DNA from: Brachynemurus nebulosus
Taxonomy: Eukaryota > Arthropoda > Insecta > Neuroptera > Myrmeleontidae
Assembly (NCBI GenBank): GCA_035578155.1
Contig: JAPWDM010000002.1
Coordinates: 38,863,437-38,927,436 of the forward strand
Direction of reading: 5' to 3'
Length of the DNA: 64,000 bases
In this document: positions 1 to 13,474 of the stretch, one piece after another
Numbering within the stretch: the stretch's first letter is position 1
How the letters are laid out: every line of letters starts with the position of its first letter
The notes under the pieces: model-generated
The model's input: only the letters and a program-made list of their open reading frames with translations
The model's database searches: none
Told to the model about the DNA's origin: nothing
Program-made: the position numbers and the translations under genes

Positions 1-1645
1 AACACAATGACGGTCATCATAACCTATAATGATAAAATCCCCAACTGATACACTATTTTGACAGTTAATACATTTTATATGGGAATGGTCGGAATTGTTG
101 ACGTCGTCGGACGTGGTATGTGAGTTAGTATAAGGTTTCACTTGACGTTTTATGATGTTAATGGCCGTCAAGGTGTTAAATACTTTTCACATGTATTTAT
201 TTGCGCATTATCGAATAATTCATTTAACACGTTCGCTTCCACAGTACAAAATATTTTTCTTTAAAAAATAAGCCAGCCGGCACATATTGGTGCCATCCGA
301 TTTTTCACTATAGACTAGCGGCACCCATATGTACCATTGTGACAAATACTCTAAAGTTGACAGATTGACTGACTATTTATTTTGCATAGAAAGTAATTAT
401 TTGGGTAAAAATATTTAAGCAATCTTTAATTTTGAATATAGGAAGAGTCGTGTATTTGATGGCTGGTGTGCTCAGGTGAATTTTTTGCTGTGTAGCGTTG
501 GTTTGTGAAGGTAAAATTAGGATCTTATAATAACTCGTAACGTCACCAATGGGACGCCTTGTATAAACGGTAAAAATGTTGCATTAATATAAATATTATA
601 GATATTAGGGGCAATCAAATTTCGTCATACAAAATTCACGCATTTTTGACGCCTCCTTCCATTATCTAATAATCACAAAATTTAGAGGTTCTCTTCCGCT
701 GATTAAGTAACATACAACAAATGTCTAAACAATATCATTTATTCATAGAATCTTAGTATAATGCTAAATTATTGTTATTCTTTAGTGATTTACTGTAATA
801 GTTATTGTAGTAAAATTAATGTAGAAATAATAAAACTGGTGTAATTATTTTAAACAATGCGTTACGTCACGTTTGTTCAGACCCCGGTTTGCGTTTGTGT
901 TTTATGGATGGCTTCTGACTTAGTAATGAAGTGAGAACAACAATGATATATTTAACAATTTTACAATATCTTTTATATTTCATTAAAAGACATGGGTAGG
1001 TAAAGTTATGAATTCATTAACATCTTAAGGTAGTTGGTCGATAAAACGATTTTTTCAAAGAATTTTAAGGAAACTTCTCTAGATATTTATTTAATTCAAT
1101 ACCAATAGTACGAGCCTATTCCGATTAAAATTGACTACCCCAATGTTGAGAAAAACGTTTTCAAAGTTTTATAATTTTTACACGGGCTTTTATGGGAAAA
1201 CTATTTTTTTTTTTTTTTTTTTGAGTAAAATGAAAACGTGTCAAAGCAATTTGATAAAAATTCAATATGTTATAAAATACAAAGTTACAAACATATATTT
1301 AATAAGAAATAAAAATTATTCACTAAGCCATTTTTGAAATATAATTTATAAACATTATTTTACGTTTTTACAACGCTTTTAAACAATGCTTTTATATTGT
1401 TACAACATAAGCGCGCGGAAATTCAAAAAAACAAGTGGTATATAAATATTAATTACTGAAGAATATTAATACATTACTTAATTTTTGATAAAAGAAAATT
1501 TTTTTGCTGGATATACTTTTGTACCTGACTATCTCAGAGCAACTACGTTAACCTATTAGACCTTTTACTTTTTTAACCAGTCATTTAAATCTTTGGAAAA
1601 TTTATTTATGAATCAGGTTAAAAATTTTTATCATGCTATTCGATA
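1..1645. other. AT-rich intergenic DNA
   Basis: No gene or structured repeat is recognisable here. The longest open frame (1131-1337) is lysine/phenylalanine/asparagine-rich and spans a T homopolymer, as expected by chance in this composition. Confidence 0.6.
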
Positions 1646-1780
1646 ATAGTATATATTGCGTGATTGAGGTTGTAAGTTGCATATTACACACGAGCGAAAA
1701 AGTTACGCAAAAGCCGCGCAAGGGCGAGTGCGTAATTGCGCGAGTGTGTAATATGCCTTACAACCAAGTTACGTACTATA
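1646..1780. mobile_element. Short palindromic MITE (family A, copy 1)
   Basis: The two halves are imperfect inverted repeats: GAGGTTGTAAGTTGCATATT on the left matches the reverse of AATATGCCTTACAACC on the right. The centre is unusually GC-rich for the window (CGCGCAAGGGCGAGTGCG). A second copy with the same termini (GGTTGTAAG next to a TTACGTA motif) lies at 44490-44592. About 135 bp long with no coding capacity, so read as a non-autonomous DNA transposon. The superfamily is not clear because no convincing target duplication could be delimited. Confidence 0.6.
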
Positions 1781-2007
1781 CTTTTTCTACGACTAACATG
1801 AACTTCACAATAAACGATAAAAATTAGGTACAAATCTAGAAATACAATACATTAAAATTATGTAGTATTTGAAATTTATTAAAAATAAAACGTAAACATT
1901 CAGCTGTTAGGTAAAATTTTTGTACAGATTCTAATATAATATATTAATATTTATATCACTGTATAATATAATTATATTATAATATAAGAATTAACAAAAG
2001 TGTAGTA

Positions 2008-2095
2008 AGCGTTGGTATCTAAGTAAACATGCGTGTAAAGAGGCATTTTTTGTACAGCTGGGTATATGGCTGTATGTAAAACGTACCTTACTTAG
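2008..2095. repeat. Imperfect inverted repeat
   Basis: GTATCTAAGTAAACATGCGT near 2013 is partly complementary to ACGTACCTTACTTAGATAG near 2090. It is a short imperfect hairpin, possibly a decayed MITE. No flanking duplication was identified. Confidence 0.3.
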
Positions 2096-2227
2096 ATAGT
2101 ATTTTGTACAATAAACAAACAATTTCATGGTAGATAAAAATAGATAAATTATAACTAAATTAATTTCGTCGTCATTTTATTTAATTTTGAGTAGAAAATT
2201 GAAACAATCTTGGCTGAATTTACAGTA

Positions 2228-2444
2228 TATACCCTTTTTCAAATACAATTGATCATGAGTTAAAGTTAAAAAATTAAATAATTCTTATATTCAAAACAAA
2301 TCAATCTTCTATTCTTTTCTAAAAACAAACTGCAATTTTAAAATTTACGTAAGTGCAATAATGAAAGAGATAAAGTCAAGAAAACGGAAATTATTTAAAT
2401 TCATAAGTGATGAAGCATGGTTAAATTTAATTGAAATGGACCAT
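2228..2444 (+). repeat. Dispersed repeat R1, copy 1
   Basis: A 215-bp block starting near CAAATACAATTGATCATGAG and ending near TGAAATGGACCAT recurs at 33914-34122 (same strand) and 37297-37514 (opposite strand). The copies differ by scattered substitutions. No coding capacity or terminal inverted repeat is visible. It could be a SINE fragment or the end of a larger element. Confidence 0.7.
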
Positions 2445-3549
2445 ATTTAATTTTGCACGATGTTGCACTTTCTTTTTATTAAATAACAATTGAACTTCGT
2501 AGTTTGCAGTTAATTAGTAGTAATTTAATTACTAGCTATTTTATTCATTTTTATTCATGTATAGTTCTAATCTTTCGTTTCATTTTATTAATTTATAAGT
2601 TTGTAATTTTAACTACAAATAAAAGAGTAGCAGTTACATGAATGGTACTTAAAAGGTGTGAAAATTAAGATTAAATCTATTTTGTCTGTTATGTATAATA
2701 ACGGTGAAAAGAAGATTGAAAAATTTACAATGTTTTATTTTTGTTATTTCTCATATTATTATAAAATTGAATTATTACATTTTTAATTTCTTTGTATATA
2801 ATTATGCAAGTTATATTTTACATAGTAATTGAAAAATTAATGAAAACTTTCTTATTTAATAAGATTGATTTTTTTAGGTAACATATAATTATTTAATTTT
2901 CCAGTACGTATAAAAGTTTTTGTATTCTAAATTTTTAGTAATTCGTACCAAAATTTGCAAAACAGAACACTTATGGAATCACTTTGGTCTTCGTCTGTCT
3001 CTCATAGTCACAGGCCATTTCTCCAAAATAATTCGACGTACAAATTTGAAATTTTGCACAGAGTTAGAATGTAGTGCACTGATTGTAGACGTAAAGCTAA
3101 ATTTTAAATTTAGGGGCCTATTTAAAAAAAATAAAAAATAATCAAGAATATTGATTATCAGACGTAAACTGAACGAAAATGATTAAGGTTGCATTTTGTT
3201 AAATATTTCTCTGGTACATAAAAAGAGAGCGCCATGACAAATTTTGCTATGATCAAAATGGTGTGACCTGGTAATTAATTATATTAGGTAATTTATAGTA
3301 AATGGATATTATGGTAAAATTTTTGAAAAATGGGTTGTAAAAAATTAAAACGAATAATTGCTAAAGCAATTCGCGAAAAATACATGACAATTTCTTCCCC
3401 TGTAAGAGCGCATGTTTACATTTTATGTATTTCAAATTTATAAAATATCGAAAAAATTGGTAATAGTATTCTAAATAGTATATTTGTCTACCCTCAGGTG
3501 CTATTACCTTAAATCTGTAAAAGCACACAAATTTGATTATTTTTTTATT
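2445..3549. other. AT-rich intergenic DNA
   Basis: Low-complexity sequence except for dispersed repeat R2 at about 2935-3090. No coding evidence. Confidence 0.55.
2935..3090 (+). repeat. Dispersed repeat R2, copy 1
   Basis: The stretch around ACACTTATGGAATCACTT and CACAGGCCATTTCTCC is homologous in reverse orientation to about 49655-49800, which reads ACACTTATGGAATCACTTCT and CACAGGCAATTTTCTC on the minus strand. Both are diverged. It is an old interspersed repeat of unknown class. Confidence 0.5.
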
Positions 3550-4081
3550 GAAATATCCACTGAGTACTAAATCGAACATATTAACATATATTTCCTAGAG
3601 ATACCACAGACATTAAATTGTGAAGTATGACTCCATTTTATTAAACCCAACTTGTAACCACGGAGACTTGTTTATAAATATTAGATAAACCATTGAGGAG
3701 AACCAAATCGACTAGAGAGAATGCTGTGTATTACAAATACATTAAGAAATTGAAGTAAAAAAATTGACTGATGTGATTACTTTAATGGCGGTCAAACCAT
3801 TAATTTTATGGTTTATCTAATATTTATAAACAAGTCTCCGTGGTTACAAGTTGGATTTAATAAAATGGAGTCATACTTCACAATTTAATGCCTGTGATAT
3901 CTCTAGGAAACATAATATGTTAATATGTACGATTCAGTACTCAGTGAGATAAGCCATTAAATTAATGGTTTGGCCGCCATTAAAGTAATAACATCAGTCA
4001 ATTTTTTTGCTCCAATTTCTTAATGTATTTGTAATACACAGCATTCTCTCTAGTCGATTCTCTCCTCAATGGAAATATCCA
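3550..4081. mobile_element. Interleaved inverted-repeat element (A-B-A'-B')
   Basis: Segment A (about 3560-3692) is inverted at A' (about 3807-3943), and segment B (about 3691-3806) is inverted at B' (about 3958-4071), each about 90-95% identical by eye. The order is A B A' B', not the B'A' order of a simple palindrome. The block is bounded by a 10-bp direct repeat GAAATATCCA at 3550-3559 and 4072-4081, which looks like a target duplication. There is no coding capacity. The arrangement fits a repeat of unit AB joined to an inverted, circularly permuted copy. Confidence 0.65.
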
Positions 4082-4995
4082 ACGCTACTTTAAAAACTGG
4101 TTTAAAAAAGTGTGAAAACTTTAATAAATTAATATTTCAGAAACTATGAAACTCAGATAGGCAATTTTAACATATAAAAAATTATATAATCTGATAATGT
4201 TTTTTGGGTTAATAATTTATTTAAAGTTGTTCAAAAATTATTTTTGTTATTAATTCGTTGACATCTTAGCTTCTTACTATTTTTTTTCTTTTTTTATTTG
4301 TGACTACAGTAATCCAAATTTTTTTAAAATTTAATTATGAGTCAGATCATAGATTTTTTATAGCCAAACGATTTTAAAGTGGATCTCTTCCATCGTTCGC
4401 ACAGGTGTAGTGACTAAAATAAATGAACTCACTGGTCTATTGTTCATAAAACACATGTATTAGAATTAGACAAATGTAGCCTTTACCTTAATAATGACTT
4501 ATTGTTAGACCGATATTTTAAAATGCGTTTCTACACATAGTGTACTATAAAAAATTAAATACTTTCCAAGAAGGCAGAAATTAGTACGAGAGGTTAAGAA
4601 ATGACAATACATAGACTGTGATTTCGAAATCTGTAGTCATTTAAGGTACCATCACAGTGTGATCAACCAAAAAATAATTAATTTTCGCGATTTTTTTCGA
4701 CTGGATAGGATGGAGGAATGGGGATGTATTTTTTTTTTATTATTTTTTTTTATTCATGTTTATTTATTTTTTATAATTATTATAATTTTTTGAAAAAAGT
4801 GTCTTTAAAAAAGAGAAGAAACCGGTACACACGATTGCGGCCGCAGTTTTCATCCGAAAAAATAGATTATCAATCTGTAGGTAAACCGCTAGGTACCTAT
4901 GGAAGCTTCTTTTTTTCTTGAAATTTAAGAAAATGGCGGCGTTTTGAATAAAAACTACAAAATTTTTTATAGTTTTTTGTATCGAAAAATATATA
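4082..4995. other. AT-rich intergenic DNA
   Basis: No feature recognised. The open frame at 4718-4921 begins in a T-rich run and is not credible. Confidence 0.55.
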
Positions 4996-6724
<1,729 letters not shown>

Positions 6725-7455
6725 TAATTATTCAACCCTCGTGCGAATAGCCAACATAAATTTAAAAAGATGAGATTTTTTATTTTTGCTTCGATCAACC
6801 GTTTGTGAATGTTTGTGACGCCATTATTTTCGTTTGTGACTAATTAGTTAATTAATTATTTAATTGTTAATTAAGAGTGTGTGAATCGCCAACATTTTTT
6901 AAAATTCATTGCAATATTGACTTCCGGGCACTTAATCGATCGAAAATCGTTTGTGAATTCCTAATATACCATTATGAAACATTTGTGACAGCGTATTTTT
7001 AAAAAAAAAAATAATAAAAAAAAATTAGTTTTTGTAGTAATGAAGTTTTTTATATTGGCCACTCTGTTTAGTTGCGCTAAATCTATACTTCAATGCTCTC
7101 TAGTGTGAGAAAAAATAACTATTTTGTAAATGACAGCAGTATACCGAATTTTTTTTATTATTTTTTTAAAGAATACGCTGTCACAAATGTTTTTAATGGT
7201 ATATTTGGAATTCACAAACGATTTCCGATCGATTAAGTGCCCGGAAGTCAATATTGCAATAAATTTTATAAAAAAAAGGCTATTCACACATTCTTAATTA
7301 ACAATTGAATAATTACTTAACTAATTAGTCACAAACGAAAATAATAGCGTCACAAGCATTCACAAACGAGTCACAAACGATTGATCGAAGCAAAAATAAA
7401 AAAATCTCATTTTTTTTAAATTTACGTTGGCTATTCGCACGAGGGTAATTATTCA
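6725..7455. mobile_element. Mutator-like MITE with long terminal inverted repeats
   Basis: Ends are CCCTCGTGCGAATAGCCAAC at 6736 and its inverse ending at 7445. The inverted arms run about 270-285 bp (6736-7007 and 7158-7445) around a ~150-bp unique centre. The same 10-bp sequence TAATTATTCA flanks it on both sides (6725-6734 and 7446-7455). Long arms plus a 9-11 bp duplication are the Mutator-like (MULE) signature. There is no ORF, so it is non-autonomous. The arms are still highly similar, so the insertion is not very old. Confidence 0.85.
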
Positions 7456-7819
7456 TGTAATTGACATGTAATAAATTTTAATTAAGTGCAATATAGACGT
7501 ATCTACTTAATATTATATTCATTTTACAATATTTGTTTCATTGCGTTTGTTTGTAAACAAGAAATTACAGGAAGTGAAGCAAAACGAAATATTTAAATTA
7601 AGCAGAAAAAATATTATTAAGTAATTACTGGCGTCAATGTAATGCTACTATCATAAAGTATAAAATATGTTTTCTGTACATGTAAATATGTATTAATTAT
7701 TCATAATTGATTTAATTACGGCAAAATATGTAAAAAAGATTTGACTACAATGTCTGTAATCGATAAAATTATTATGTCATACTCATAAATTTTATTCTTT
7801 TTTTTTTTTAAATTTAGTA

Positions 7820-7965
7820 GGTTTAAAGCCCCTATATTCAGACGCGACTCAATACTTGAACAGTTTCGATATTCTCGTATATTAATGAAGTTATTTCTGA
7901 AAAAAGCGGTGAATATCAAAACTGTTCGAGTATTGAATCGCGTTCGAGTATAGGGGCTTTTACGT
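7820..7965. mobile_element. Tc1/mariner-type MITE (family B, copy 1)
   Basis: About 48-bp inverted ends: AAAGCCCCTATATTCAGACG at 7825 and its inverse near 7961. The centre contains TATTAATGAAGTTATTTCTG, which also occurs inverted inside the larger MITE at 23332-23561; that element has similar ends (GGTAAAAG followed by CC) and TA target duplications. The two are therefore one family of different lengths. Confidence 0.65.
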
Positions 7966-8089
7966 TATATGACTGATCTTAATTATGGAACTGAAGTTCT
8001 GTATGAAATCAATCCAATAATATGGTATTTAACTTCGTTCGTCAAAAGACTCTAAAATAACCATATTGATATTTCAGTAGTATATATAA

Positions 8090-8650
8090 TTTCCATATCC
8101 TGAGGTTTTTCTATGGACACCCATCCATATTCATAGTTTCAAAAGTACTTCAATTTAAGGCCCTGCGGATAATTTTAACTTCACGTTTGTGGTTCGTGAA
8201 CTCTCAATAGTATGTGGCCAAACTTTGGTCAACATCCATTCAGTTGTCTATTTTGAGTTTGACCCTTTTGAAGAGTTCAAAATCTTAGGGGAAAATTGTA
8301 ATTTCGTAATCATTTTTTCTAGTCTCAATAGTATTTGTGAAAAATTTGATCATAATTTTCTAACAATTTATTGTAGACCCAGGGTCATTGTAGGGATCCC
8401 AGGGTCCTGGGAGATAATTCCAACCTTACGTTCATTTTCTCAAAAATCTCAGTAGTATTTGAGTGAAATTTGATTAAAATCCGTCTAGACATTTATTTTA
8501 AATGCTTCTTGAAACTCCAGGGCCATAGGAGACACTAAATCTTTGAAATATAGCCTATAGTAGAACACTGGTATCATCTATGTAACAATGAAAAAATGTT
8601 TCAAATCCGTCGAGTACTTTTCGAGATTAGTTCAAACTAATAAGCTAACA
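8090..8650 (+). repeat. Degenerate ~130-bp tandem subrepeats
   Basis: Related units begin at CTCTCAATAGTATGTGGCC (8199), GTCTCAATAGTATTTGTG (about 8322) and ATCTCAGTAGTATTTGAG (about 8448), with a weaker unit near 8570. Each is followed by a TTTGATCAAAATCCGTC-like stretch. An open frame (8189-8455) crosses them but has no protein hallmarks. It resembles the non-coding subrepeats of insect repeats that contain a 'TTTGATCAAAATC' phrase. The element's boundaries are unknown. Confidence 0.5.
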
Positions 8651-8806
8651 AACTCAAAAACTTGACTTCTTTATTATTGCTTGTACATCGTCGACTCCTG
8701 GTGATTTTAAAACGGCTCAAGAGAGCATAAGAATGGTATGGTTCATGATCTATTTTTCTTACTTTACATATCAAAATGACATGGACAAAAATAGATTCTA
8801 ATTAAG

Positions 8807-8979
8807 GCGGCACTCAGTAGCGTAGCGAGGGTGGGCAAGAGGGTCTATAATGCTCCGGGCGCCACTCGCAAAGGGGCGCCATATTTGTGCTAAAAAGGGT
8901 GCCAAATATTACTATATCTCAGTGTTTCTAGCGGGGGAAGCGGGGGGCCCGCTATGTTCACTACGCCGCTGGCGGCACT
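8807..8979. mobile_element. hAT MITE with 8-bp target duplication
   Basis: A 157-bp GC-rich element, 8815-8971, begins CAGTAGCGTAGCGAGGG and ends with the related inverse CACTACGCCGCTG. It is flanked by a perfect 8-bp duplication GCGGCACT (8807-8814 and 8972-8979). CAG-type termini plus 8-bp duplications define hAT elements. No coding sequence. The perfect duplication suggests limited age. Confidence 0.88.
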
Positions 8980-9917
8980 GTATCGAATATCTTTAGTTCA
9001 CGGGCAAACAATATATTAGTATGATTATTGATTAGAAATAAAATATTTGTTTCAACAATCAATGCTTTCAAAATATACGAGTAATAAAACTTAAAAATCT
9101 ACATAATATAACGTAATTCAAGAGACAAACTTAAATGTGCACATTCTAGAACTTAGGCTTGTATCCATAGTACGGAAACACTCTGTGTTCTCCTGTGAAC
9201 AAACTTACCAAAAATATCGATTTTGATTATTTGATAACGTTTTTTGCTAGGTTTCGTTAAAATGAGTTTTCACTGTATTTTGTTTCACATAGCAACAACA
9301 CTGTTTCTCATTAATTTTCAATGATAACATTGTTATACTTTTAATTAGTCTATGTACAATTTTTTTGTTAAGTTCCGTGCATTGTCACTATCAGAATCAC
9401 TAATAAAAATTCCCTATAATTCATTTAAACGGCTACTGCACTAAACATATTAATATGCATACAGTAAGTGTTGTACTGTAATTTTTATATTAAGTAGTAG
9501 CATTCATGTTAGAAATTTATAATCAAGTGCAGTGAGAATTTGATGCAGTGTTTTGTCTCATTACGCTATTCAGATTATTTGTTACATGTGACATACATAT
9601 TCACATTTTTCTAGTTAATGAAATAATAGGCTATGATTACGTAAAAAATTATTTTAATAATTTGCTCTTAAGTAATCGGTTGCATATTGTCAGGAATTTC
9701 TAATATTTTCTTTTTATCAACAACAAGATAGATTATATAAAGTGATACAACATTCTTTGTATAAACTGCCAGTATATTTTTCTTATTTACCTTAAAAAAT
9801 TTACCACTGTTGGATATTTTTCCAATTTAAAGTAAAATTTGGAATGAATTTAACAAGGATTTCCATTTTTCTTTCTTTGCATCAGCTCTTTCCCATATCA
9901 TTGATATATTTTAATTT
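8980..9917. other. AT-rich intergenic DNA
   Basis: No feature recognised. Confidence 0.55.
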
Positions 9918-10662
9918 ATTCTATGTAGAATCGGATTTATATGAGGGCACTTAGGGCACGTGGCCGAGGGCACAAAGGGCACGTGGCCTTTAAGCAGTTA
10001 ATTTTTTTTATAACTGAACGTGTTGAATTTGTTATTGATAATACAAACTAACTAATAAGAAATTATAAAATGTTTTTGTTCACCTAGAACTAATACTTTT
10101 ATGGAGACCCCCCACTAAGATGACAAGGAAATTCCGAAATTTTTCAAACTTTCCCGAAAAATTGGGTTGACGAGCAAAACCAAAAAGCGCTTATTCTTTC
10201 TGTTTTTTTTTTTCTATTCTACTCTTTTAATGTTAAATTGTTTTCTTCTCTAAACCGTATAACAATAATGAATAAAGGATATTGTTAAAAATATACAACT
10301 GTTTATGTGTCTATATTTTTTTTACATTTGCCTATTGTCTACAAGCGTGTATGAATTCGTATTTTTTTGAACGAAACTGCATGTGTAAATATTTTTTCCA
10401 TAAGTGCGTTTGTTTATGTAAATTTGAGGCGAATTATAAATTGCTAGGTCTATTGCTATTAGTATATCCATACTAAGTGGTGACATTTGATAATTTTCCA
10501 TTTCTAAGAATTTTCCGATCTGACAGGTTTCTGAGAAGAAAGTTATCGAAAAACTACTCTACATTGTTAAAATTTTTTTCCTTTTATGATTGCTTTACAA
10601 GAGGCCATCACCTTTACGGTACCTAGCGGTCTCTCAAAGACAAATTCGGTCCTGATTCTACG
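9918..10662. mobile_element. Non-autonomous hAT element (GGATTTA-type ends)
   Basis: The right end reads AATTCGGTCCTG (to 10654) and the left end TAGAATCGGATTTATATG (from 9926), a transition-mutated version of the CAGGACCGGATTTA terminus. Flanks ATTCTATG (9918-9925) and ATTCTACG (10655-10662) agree at 7 of 8 bases. The sub-left region AGGGCACTTAGGGCACG matches the ends of the hAT MITE at 48733. The 64-codon frame inside (10282-10476) shows no transposase motifs. Confidence 0.65.
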
Positions 10663-10744
10663 TAATTGTAGGAACGATTTTAATAATTAAAGATTTTACA
10701 TTTAACAATTTAAAACAAGTACCTATAGTAAATTAAATTACATA

Positions 10745-10820
10745 TTAACCCCAAGTTGGTCTGATGGTTAGCAACTCCGCTTTTTGTTTGGTAGATCGTG
10801 AGTTCGCATCCAACCGGGAA
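10745..10820 (+). repeat. tRNA-like (SINE) fragment
   Basis: GTTGGTCTGATGGTTAGC resembles a Pol III A box and GTGAGTTCGCATCCAACC a B box, at tRNA-like spacing. No convincing anticodon stem or 3' acceptor strand is present. Best read as a decayed tRNA-derived SINE head, not a tRNA gene. Confidence 0.4.
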
Positions 10821-11587
10821 ATATCTTTCATTCTACATCAATCACAATACTTTCATTTCATTTACAGTAACAAAACTATCACAACCAAAAACTATAGTAC
10901 TTAGCCTAATCGAAAATAAAAAAATTACATATTGCTGCATTACTTTAGATTTTTAGCCTTATAAACTTCGGAGATAAGGTAGATACAACTGAAAATTTTA
11001 AAGGAATATAATTTTGAAATGTGCAAGCAAAAACGCTTTTGGAATTTTCAGGTACCTATATGTACCCTAAAATCATTAATGTTTAGTTTTTCTGAGATAA
11101 TAATTTATAATCTGTGACATCAAAAATTATTGAGTTCTACTTTGTAAACTCGACAGAAAGATAAGATAGCCAATATTACAACAATCCAAATATATTGTTA
11201 CGAATCAACCTGTAAAGGAGTATTGCATAACATTTGCGAATCGCTAATACCATATCGCATGTATGAATGCATTTAGAGTCTACATATTACAGTATCAAAA
11301 ATTGATAAGAAAATATAGAGAGATTTTGGCCTTGAATGTAGCGAGACTGATGCAATACTTCTTGGGAGTTCGTTAAGTAGAGTCGGGGTGTGTCTGTGAT
11401 TAAGTACACATCGTAATTGGGTTTCTGTGTTTAATTATTAAATTATAAATTTTGGGTTAATTGTGAAAAGTGAATATTAGATTCAAGTAATACAGTGTAG
11501 TGCTAAATTGGAACCAATCAAGGCGTAAAGGTAGGATTTTTGGTTGTATCTATTCCTCTCTCGAACCATAAATTTTGAACTTAACTT

Positions 11588-11803
11588 TTGTATTCTTATT
11601 TTATTTTTCTGTTATCTTTTTCTTTTATTATTTCAATAAATATTACTTATATTTTGACGGGGGTTGTTTTCATTTATTACAAATCCGTACATACCCCTTC
11701 TAAGAAGCAGCCCACATCTCCAAAAGGACCCACACGCTACCGCATCTCAAAAACGGGAAGTCTAATTCCATCAAGACGCCCGATTAACAATATCAAAGTT
11801 TGA
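11588..11803 (+). CDS. Unrecognised short ORF, coding-like 3' half
   Basis: A 71-codon frame. The second half (about 11690-11803) is much richer in G+C than its surroundings and encodes a basic, proline/serine-rich tail (SKKQPTSPKGPTRYRISKTG). The N-terminal half is a hydrophobic AT-rich stretch that would pass by chance. A donor-like AAAGGTAGGAT lies upstream near 11527. I do not recognise the protein. It could be a terminal exon, an LTR-retroelement fragment or chance. Confidence 0.2.
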   Translation: MYSYFIFLLSFSFIISINITYILTGVVFIYYKSVHTPSKKQPTSPKGPTRYRISKTGSLIPSRRPINNIKV

Positions 11804-12693
11804 TGAATTAAATTAGAAAATTCTTTTACATATTGGAAATCATTTGTTGCAGCAATATGTCAAAATTAATTACACTATCAAAATAATAAATTATAATTTT
11901 CAAAAGAAATAGGTTAATGCCTTCATTTTCATAATAAAATTGTTTGGGGAAAGTATTTTTTTTTTTTTGCTTTTGACAGGCGCTCATCACACTTGTCCTA
12001 ATTAGGTAATTTAAATATGAAACATGCGTAATAATAATCAGAAATTATTGCAAAATGTTTCATTTTATTTTTTAATATGCGTCATGTGTGTAAAATAATA
12101 AAAATTTAAATCAATTTATTTATAACAATAATGTCTATATTTAGCAATATAAATAAAAATAAATGTACATTTTGTAATAACAAATTATTATTTACCAATA
12201 AAAATTTGATGCGCATATGAATTTTTTTGAGTAATCGATGGAAAAAATATTATAATTTGACTAATTAGGAGTAATGACGTTAATGAGGTCTTTGTACCAG
12301 AAAACTGGAGTTAAAATCATTAGGAAGATATATAAAAACAGTGCTGAAATTACTAAATTTGTAAAGAAGTTCTCTGGTTTAGTTTATATAATATGTAGTT
12401 AAATTTTGGAAGTTGGAAGAAATTATGGAAAAGATTAAAAATCGACTTAATAAATTTCTAACACTGACTGACTGAACGATTGACTGACAGACAATGCACA
12501 GCCTATACACTGTTGAGTTTAGAAGGACGAAATTTAGCGCAGGAGATATGAAGATTGGCGTTTAGGCTTTTATTTATAAATAAAACTCAGTTGTGTATAG
12601 AGATGGGATCAACCCGAAATTTTCCCGGGAAAATTCCCAAAGTGGGTAAAAACGGGGTAAATTCCAGGGAAAATTCCCGAAGAGTGGGTATTT

Positions 12694-12913
12694 AAGTACT
12701 CGATTTCTTTGGTATAGTATGATCAAAAACCACATGTAAATTAAAAATCACAAAGTGATTGAAAAAATTATCCGGAGGTCAGCACACCTGGCTAGTTACC
12801 AGGAGATCCTGGGTTCGATTCCCGGCCGATCCGGATAATTTTTTCAATCACTTTGTGATTTTTAATTTACATGTGGTTTTTGGTCATACTATACCAAAGA
12901 AATCGAGTGCTTA
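12694..12913. repeat. Inverted repeat around truncated tRNA-like unit
   Basis: An ~85-bp stretch (12694-12779, GATTTCTTTGGTATAG through ATTATCCGG) is repeated inverted at 12829-12913. Between them lies a 5'-truncated tRNA-like unit (12776-12832) keeping AGGTCAGCAC, the anticodon arm and the T arm. The inverted unit is the 3' tail of the neighbouring tandem repeat. Confidence 0.8.
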
Positions 12914-13117
12914 AAGTTTCAGTTTAGCTGAACGATTAGTGAACATATCAATACTGCGTGTGTTGAAATGCAAACAAAAGTTTGTCATACGTAGTAGTGT
13001 CTCACAAGCACTCGATAATATTTGAAATTAAAATTGTAACTGTTTCTCGAATTAGAGAGAGTACTAATACACATAGGTGATTGAATGGGTGTCCGGCTCG
13101 TCCGCTTACCGAGCATG

Positions 13118-13189
13118 GGATCGTTGGTGTAGAGGTCAGCACACCTGGCTAGTTACCAGGAGATCCTGGGTTCGATTCCCGGCCGTTCC
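13118..13189 (+). ncRNA. tRNA-derived unit (SINE head), copy 2
   Basis: A 72-nt sequence folds as a tRNA: D arm with A box TGGTGTAGAGG, anticodon stem CCTGG/CCAGG around loop CTAGTTA (AGT in anticodon position), T stem CTGGG/CCCGG with loop TTCGATT. The acceptor GGATCGT/CCGTTCC has mismatches at pairs 4 and 7. Presence in tandem and in a dispersed copy (25018-25110) argues for a SINE head and not a working tRNA-Thr gene. Confidence 0.6.
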
Positions 13190-13474
13190 GGATAATTTTT
13201 TCAATCACTTTGTGATTTTTAATTTACATGTGGTTTTTGGTCATACTATACCAAAGAAATCGAGTGCTTAAAGTTTCAGTTTAGCTGAACGATTAGTGAA
13301 TATATCAATACTGCGTGTGTTGAAATGGAAACAAAAGTTTGTCATACGTAGTAGTGTCTCACAAGCACTCGATAACATTTGAAATTAAAATTGTAACTGT
13401 TTCTCGAATTAGAGAGAGTACTAATACACATAGGTGATTGAATGGGTGTCCGGCTCGTCCGCTTACCGAGCATG

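Larger units (their letters stand above)
10663..12589. other. AT-rich intergenic DNA
   Basis: Contains a tRNA-like fragment (10745-10820) and an exon-like patch (11690-11803), listed separately. Otherwise no feature. Confidence 0.5.

Noticed and set aside
8189..8455. 88-codon ORF
   Set aside because: It crosses two degenerate tandem subrepeats; the repeated phrases are non-coding in the other units.
11203..11600. Solo LTR beginning TGTTACGAATC
   Set aside because: The start resembles Gypsy LTRs, but I found no matching end, primer-binding site or flanking duplication.
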